Notes under the pieces: model-generated
Told to the model about the DNA's origin: nothing
What the model saw: only the letters and a program-made list of their open reading frames with translations
Database searches by the model: none
Assembly (NCBI RefSeq): GCF_950023065.1
Contig: NC_088678.1
Coordinates: forward strand, 81,501,590-81,565,589
Direction of reading: 5' to 3'
DNA length: 64,000 nucleotides
Source of the DNA: Planococcus citri
Taxonomy: Eukaryota > Arthropoda > Insecta > Hemiptera > Pseudococcidae
Part shown: one piece after another, positions 59,053 to 64,000 of the stretch
Position numbering within the stretch: the first letter of the stretch is position 1
Layout: each line of letters begins with the position of its first letter
Position numbers and translations under genes: made by a program

Positions 59053-62000
59053 CTACGACGTGTACTCCATGGTTTTAATGTATTCGACAGCTGAGGTGAA
59101 CTGTACCCACCAGTATTGTTCTTCTCCTTTCAACCGCGTCTCGTAAAAACTATTTATGTATTGGATCGTAGACAGTAAAGATGGCGGATTGGCCTAAAAG
59201 TGAAAAGAAAAAAAATGATGTAATTATTTCAAATTCAATATCTGGGTAAATAGAATCGCTAAAACAGTATCGCGAAATCTTACCATGATGATAACGAATA
59301 CAAGAACTGGAACTAGGATATCAGCCGATGGAACGGAATTATTACAAGCTAAACATAATAAATTCTGTATCGTTTGCGTGCACCGTAATATACAATCCAA
59401 CTTTTCAGCTGGTGTTTTGTACGCAGACATGGCCGTTAGTTCTTCTTGAGCTGCCGGCCAAGGACACTCGTAGTGATATTTCTGTAAATCAAAACTTACG
59501 ATTAGTTCGGTTCGTTTTTCATTTCGGATCTCTTCGATGCAAACAATTCATGGTCGTTTGGTCGTGCTTTTTACTATTATGACCGTTGGTTAATATTATA
59601 GAAAACTTACTTTAGGAATGCATAGGTATTTGTGATTCGGTGTGATTATTTTGCTCAATTTTTTTATGTGCTCGTGTAAAACTCTGTAATAAAGCTCATT
59701 GGTTAGTTCTCTTCGATTGGTTTATTAGTTACGCAGCAGCATGCATAATTTAAACGCGATGACTTACTCGTCTCGAGATATATCACCGTCTCCGTTCGGG
59801 AACATGGCGTACATGTAGACGCGAGAAATAACAGATCTTTCGATAGCCACTTTAATCGATTCTAATTGCTGTTCGTTAACGCCTTGCCACGTCGAATCGT
59901 TATCGACGTGTTTCTCCAGAGTTGATAAAAAGTTACGTAATAGATCGCTCTTCTCGTCAGCCAGAGTCAGGCTATGGAATTCGGTAGCGAACTGCAGTAA
60001 AAGCTGTTCTCTTTTTTGTAAAAATAAACGAACACAGATCGAGGCGAAGAAATTCTTGCAAACGTCTTGCTGGCATTTTACTCTTTTCGTTAATCTGCAA
60101 AAGTGAAAAAGAAAAGTTATTTTCGTTAATGAATTGAGATTGATTCAAAAAAAAAAAAAAAAAAAAAAAAGCACAGCACAATAGATACCTATTCAGATGA
60201 GCTGTAATTGACAATAAAGTCTGCCGGCATCTCATCAAATATGATAAATACGGAGCTCTAGCTTTATATTCTTTTTTCAACGTTTCCAATAAATAAAGGC
60301 ATCTGGAATAAAGATCAGATTAATAAAAAAGCCGAATCAATGGTTCCCAGCACAAAAAATAAGGTGCCTACTTACTTCTGATCATTGAATGATTTCACAC
60401 ATCGAACAGTCTCATGAAGGTGAGCGATAAGCGAACGATCTTTCAGATGTATAGCTTCGGCCAACTGCAATTGAAGAAATGCAACCAGTACGTTTGGTTG
60501 TTGACACCATGCCTCTTTCTGTAACCAGCAAAGCACAAATTATTATTGATATACAGCACCCAATCAGTAGGAAAGTTTATAAATCCAAGAAAGGGGAATG
60601 GAAAGAGGACCCTAAAATATTCCACTACCAAAAATTTCATTTCAAGTGCTGAAATTCATTTTTCAATTTTGGAGAATTTTTTAAAAAATTCAAGTTTGGC
60701 CCATTTCTGATGAAAAAAAATCAAAATTTGATCAAACTGATACGAAAGCATGAATTTCTATTTGTATCTTATTTTCGACCTCCCGAGTCGATTGGTGATG
60801 GTTTCAAAGCATTTTGGAGCCTCCAGCGGGTGCCAAGTCAATGACCTTGAGAAGGCATAGTAAAAGGTCAGTGACCTTGGGAGAGCAGAAGGTACGTAGA
60901 CAACCTCGGGAGACCAGTCAGGTAGACAAACAATCTCAGGAACCCAGACAGCAGGGTCAATGATCTTGGGACGCCGGCCAGAAGGGTCAATGAACATAAC
61001 ACTGCAGTCAGATGGGTCGATGACCTTAACACGTGGGCTAGAAGGGTCTATGCCATTTACAGGTCAGACAAGCAGCATATGGAAACATGATAGAAAGGGT
61101 CAATGACCTTCAAAATCTGGTCAGAAGGGTCAATGACCTTAACATGTCCGACAACTGGGTTGATGACCTCAACACGGCAGCTAGAAGGGCCAATGCCATT
61201 TACAGGTCGGACAAGCAGCATTTGGAAACCTGACAGAAGGGTCAATAATCTTTAAAATCCGATATGAAGGGTCAATGACCTTAACATGCCTGACAACTGG
61301 GTTGATGGCCTCAGCACGACAGCTAGAAGGGCCAATGTCATTTACAGGTCGGACAAGCAGCATTTGGAAACCTGATAGAAGGGTCAATCACCTTTGGAAT
61401 TCCAGAAAAACAGACAGATGACTTTGAGAAGGCAGATAAAAGGATCAATGACCGTAGGAGGCCAGACAGACGACATTGAGAATCCAGACAGAAGGGTCGA
61501 TGACCTTGTGATGCCTAGAGGGTCTTAGAATATACCACTATCAGAAATTTCAAGCGCTGAAATTGATTTTCCAATTTTGGAGAATTTTTACAAAATTCAA
61601 ATTTGGTTCAAAAAAAAATCAAAATTTGATCAAACTGTTACAAAATGATGAACTTCTATTCGTACCTTATTTTCGACCTCCCGAGTCGATTGGTGATGGT
61701 TTCAAAGAATTTTGGAGCCTACAGTGGAAGTCAATGACCTTAAGAAGACAGACAACCTTCAGAAGCAAGGAAAAGGGTCAGTGACCTCGGGAGACCAGTC
61801 AGGTAGACAAACGACCTTGGAAATCCAGACAGAAAGGTCAATGACCTGTAGATGCCAGTGGCCAGTCAGAAGGGTCAATGACCTCAAAAAATCAGTCAAC
61901 CTTCTGAAGCCAGAAAAAGGTCAGTGACCTAAGAAGACCAGTCAGGTAGACAAACGACCTTAGAAAACCAGACAGAAAGGCCAATGACCTGTAGAGACCA

Positions 62001-64000
62001 GTGGCTAGTCAGAAGGGTCAATGACCTCAAGAAATCAGCCAACCTTGGAAACCAGAAAAAAGTCAGTGTCCTCGGGAGACCAGTCAGGTAGACAAACGAC
62101 ATTAGAAAGCCGGACGGACAGGTCAATGACCTGAAGAGGCCAGTCAGAAGGGTCAATGACCCTAAGAGGGCGCCCAGACGGTTCAATGATTTCAAGAGAC
62201 CACAGAGAATGGTTAATGACCTTCAGAGGCCAATCAGAAGGGTCAATGACCTCTGGAAGGTCAGAAAAACAGACGTATGACTTTGAGAAGGCAGACAGAA
62301 GGATCAATGACCGTTTGGGGGGGGGGGGGACAAAATGGTCAATGAACTTGTGATGCCTACCAGACAACCTTAGGACGTTGGGTCAGTGACCTTTAGAGTT
62401 CAGCCACACGGGTCAATGACCTCAATAGGACGATATTGAACGTCTTTGCAATCAAAGAAATCTACGAGCCCAGAATTTACTCATACACATGAATTTTGTC
62501 ATTTTTCATCTTAATTTTGAGTGCTTTAACTTCCTTTCTCATTCCTAAAAAGTAATTATCTCTCCGGGTCCAAACTTTTGGCGGAAATTTTCAGGATCTC
62601 ATTTTTTTTTTAATTGGCCGATTTAGCTATTTGAATAGGGAGCAATAAAAATTGAAATTATGGAATCGAAGGTCACTCAGACCAGAGTCACATCAACGGT
62701 GAAATTCGTTCACTTACCAAGCTCCTTAAATCATTATTAGCGCAAGGTAACTGCTGAATTTCCGCATTACTTAAAACGGATCGTAATTTTCTTTTCGCGT
62801 TTTCAAACTTGAACTTCTCGCAATGAATATTCAATTCCGATTCATCTTCGTTTTGTACGTTGACAGCGACACCATCTACGCTGGGTCCATTCTCATTTCT
62901 GCTTACACCATCCGGTAAATCAACACTAGCCGAGGTACTAGGATCGTTGGGTTGTTTTCTGTACTTATTCAGGATATCGTCCGATGTGGAAGTAGAAGTA
63001 TCTGTATTAAAAAAAAACGACGACGACCTCGCAAAATGAGCAAAAGATATTTAAAGCGATATTTAAGCATCACGTAAGCATTATTTACAGACGAAGCCAC
63101 ATACAAAATACGGTACCACGTGACATTCCGTTCGAAGTATACGATGGTTTTAGTTTATTCGAATCGTATCGCGAGTTCGATCTGACTTTGGAAGCGTTTT
63201 GTTGTTCTTGCAACATTTTAGCGTTATTCGTGAACTGAACGGCCAAAGAACCGGATGTTGATTCGCTCCTGTAAATTAGTATTCAGTTTTAAATTCACTG
63301 TTCGAAATTCGAATCATTTTAAAACTAGAAAAATATAGGATGAAAATGAATTACATGTACCACTGAGATGAACTATCCCTTCCGCGACGATTCTTGAATA
63401 TATTCAGTTTATTTAGGAAACCGCTTCTTTGTTTATTCTTATCGTCGTCTTTATCTCCTTTTTCGGCTGTTTTATCGAAGCTGATAGATTTAACGACTGC
63501 TGACGATGAAGATGATCGGTTCGAGGTGCTTCTTTCGTTTAATGAAATGATGGCGCATCCGTTACCCATGTTCACTGAGGATGAACACGCGGTCGTTGTG
63601 ATGGTTACCGAAGACGAGGAAGCGTTGGACGTGAATGATACTACTTGGCTGGATGAAGAAGCGTGATCTAAAACAAGCATAAATTACGCATATTATTCGT
63701 ATTCGCAAAAATTAGGCTTTTTTAATAATCGTTGACTGACCACTGAATGAGAATTGTTTGCTTTGAACGTGATCATTATCGGCATTACCGGCCGAACTGC
63801 AACTACTGCTCACTGAAGCGGCGCTGCTCATGCTAACGCTAGCTATGTCGCCGCCGATACCTCTTATATCTTCGGAATCCATGCTAGCCTTTAAAATAAC
63901 ACCATTTAGATTAATATTTTGAGATATTACTGGATTTTTTCGATATAAAGATAGAAAAAATTACTTGATGACTGGAACTAGATCTGGATTGCGATCCAGT
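59053..64000 (-). CDS. GAPVD1: GAPVD1/RME-6 orthologue, 3' half (Rab5 exchange factor, VPS9 domain)
   Basis: GAPVD1/RME-6 acts on early endosomes; its VPS9 domain loads GTP onto Rab5, and an N-terminal RasGAP domain, outside this window, completes the family architecture. Minus-strand exons, in transcript order: 64000-63965 (partial), 63888-63741, 63667-63361, 63268-63117, 63001-62718, 60518-60376, 60302-60189, 60094-59768, 59683-59611, 59481-59284 and 59193-59053 (TAG stop). All junctions are GT-AG and all phases agree. The first exons are serine-rich linker. TSDDILNKYRKQP marks the middle. FPNGDGDISRDEVLHEHIKK, VPSADILVPVLVFVIIM, ANPPSLLSTIQYINSFYE and EEQYWWVQFTSAVEYIKT are the VPS9 hallmarks, close to the human C-terminus. 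The frame is intact. The 2.2-kb intron 60519-62717 carries a minisatellite. The 5' part continues past the right edge. Confidence 0.93.
60150..60170. repeat. Poly(A) run in a GAPVD1 intron
   Basis: About 20 A residues on the plus strand (T on the coding strand) between exons 60302-60189 and 60094-59768. It sits near the acceptor side and may extend the polypyrimidine tract. Confidence 0.7.
60830..62430. repeat. Intronic minisatellite built on GGGTCAATGACCT palindromes
   Basis: About thirty-four irregular units, 25 to 50 bases apart, each centre on RGGTCARTGACCT or a one to three base variant, linked by phrases such as CAGTCAGAAG and GACAAACGACCTT. It lies wholly within the GAPVD1 intron 60519-62717. 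Near-perfect cores are visible at about 60867, 61097, 61127, 61268, 61776, 61826, 61870, 61917, 62014, 62119, 62239, 62382 and 62408. Two larger duplicated blocks share the lead-in TATTTTCGACCTCCCGAGTC (near 60769 and 61666). Open frames through it are repeat artefacts. Confidence 0.85.

Noticed and set aside
60830..62430. Minus-strand and plus-strand open frames of 60-110 residues across the intronic array
   Set aside because: They consist of the translated minisatellite unit and lie inside a GAPVD1 intron.
63394..63666. Plus-strand 90-residue open frame near the right end
   Set aside because: It is antisense to the serine-rich GAPVD1 exon 63361-63667, whose splice sites and phase are consistent with neighbouring exons.
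1..64000. tRNA, rRNA or other structured RNA genes
   Set aside because: I looked for tRNA-like A and B box patterns and long GC-rich structured blocks and saw none that held up by eye; a tRNAscan or Infernal run would be needed to exclude them.

Overview
This is a eukaryotic, AT-rich, repeat-dense window from an arthropod, most likely a mealybug (Pseudococcidae, close to Planococcus). Three things support this. Host genes have short exons with GT-AG introns. The right end carries a clear orthologue of the animal Rab5 exchange factor GAPVD1/RME-6. A single-exon 661-residue protein at 56058-58043 looks like a large uncharacterised protein family that I remember from Planococcus citri. The organism call rests on that memory and was not tested by any search.

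Layout. 1-8930: a TACCAAAATTACCA tandem array split by a TA-flanked MITE, a long inverted repeat, and otherwise unassigned DNA ending in a GC-richer promoter-like patch. 8931-10975: a 5'-truncated, broken LINE with RT and RNase H and a poly(A) tail. 10976-19392: AT-rich spacer, a possible promoter and 5' exon, then a pile of nested and abutting mobile elements. 19584-20272: a small three-exon gene of unknown function. 20273-25439: degenerate repeats, a fourth related inverted repeat, a hAT-type MITE and a second copy of the TA-flanked MITE. 26345-42105: mostly repeats (two more long inverted repeats, a 1,082-bp TIR element, several MITEs) with a few isolated exon-like pieces that I could not join into complete models.

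42332-49583 is the most informative stretch. A secreted-protein gene on the plus strand is split by a complete BEL/Pao LTR retrotransposon lying on the minus strand. The element has identical 128-bp LTRs, a perfect 5-bp target duplication and one uninterrupted 1,784-residue Gag-Pol frame. The host frame continues on the far side of the insertion. Converging on this gene from the right are two exons of a C2H2 zinc-finger gene, possibly U-shaped/FOG, with a probable one-base frameshift in an A-run.

49609-51566 holds another long inverted repeat cut by a hAT-type MITE with a perfect 8-bp duplication, followed by an intact 582-bp TTAA-flanked MITE. 51567-55900 is non-coding repeat-derived DNA. 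56058-58043 is the mealybug-type gene. 59053-64000 is the 3' half of GAPVD1/RME-6 on the minus strand: at least eleven exons ending in the VPS9 domain, whose 2.2-kb intron contains a minisatellite built on the palindrome GGGTCAATGACCT, which matches the inverted-repeat-1 sites bound by EcR/USP-type nuclear receptors.

The genes do not form an operon or pathway. The recurring theme is repeated insertion: short TIR elements, long hairpin-forming inverted repeats and retroelements nested in one another and in host genes, several with target duplications still perfect, which indicates recent activity.
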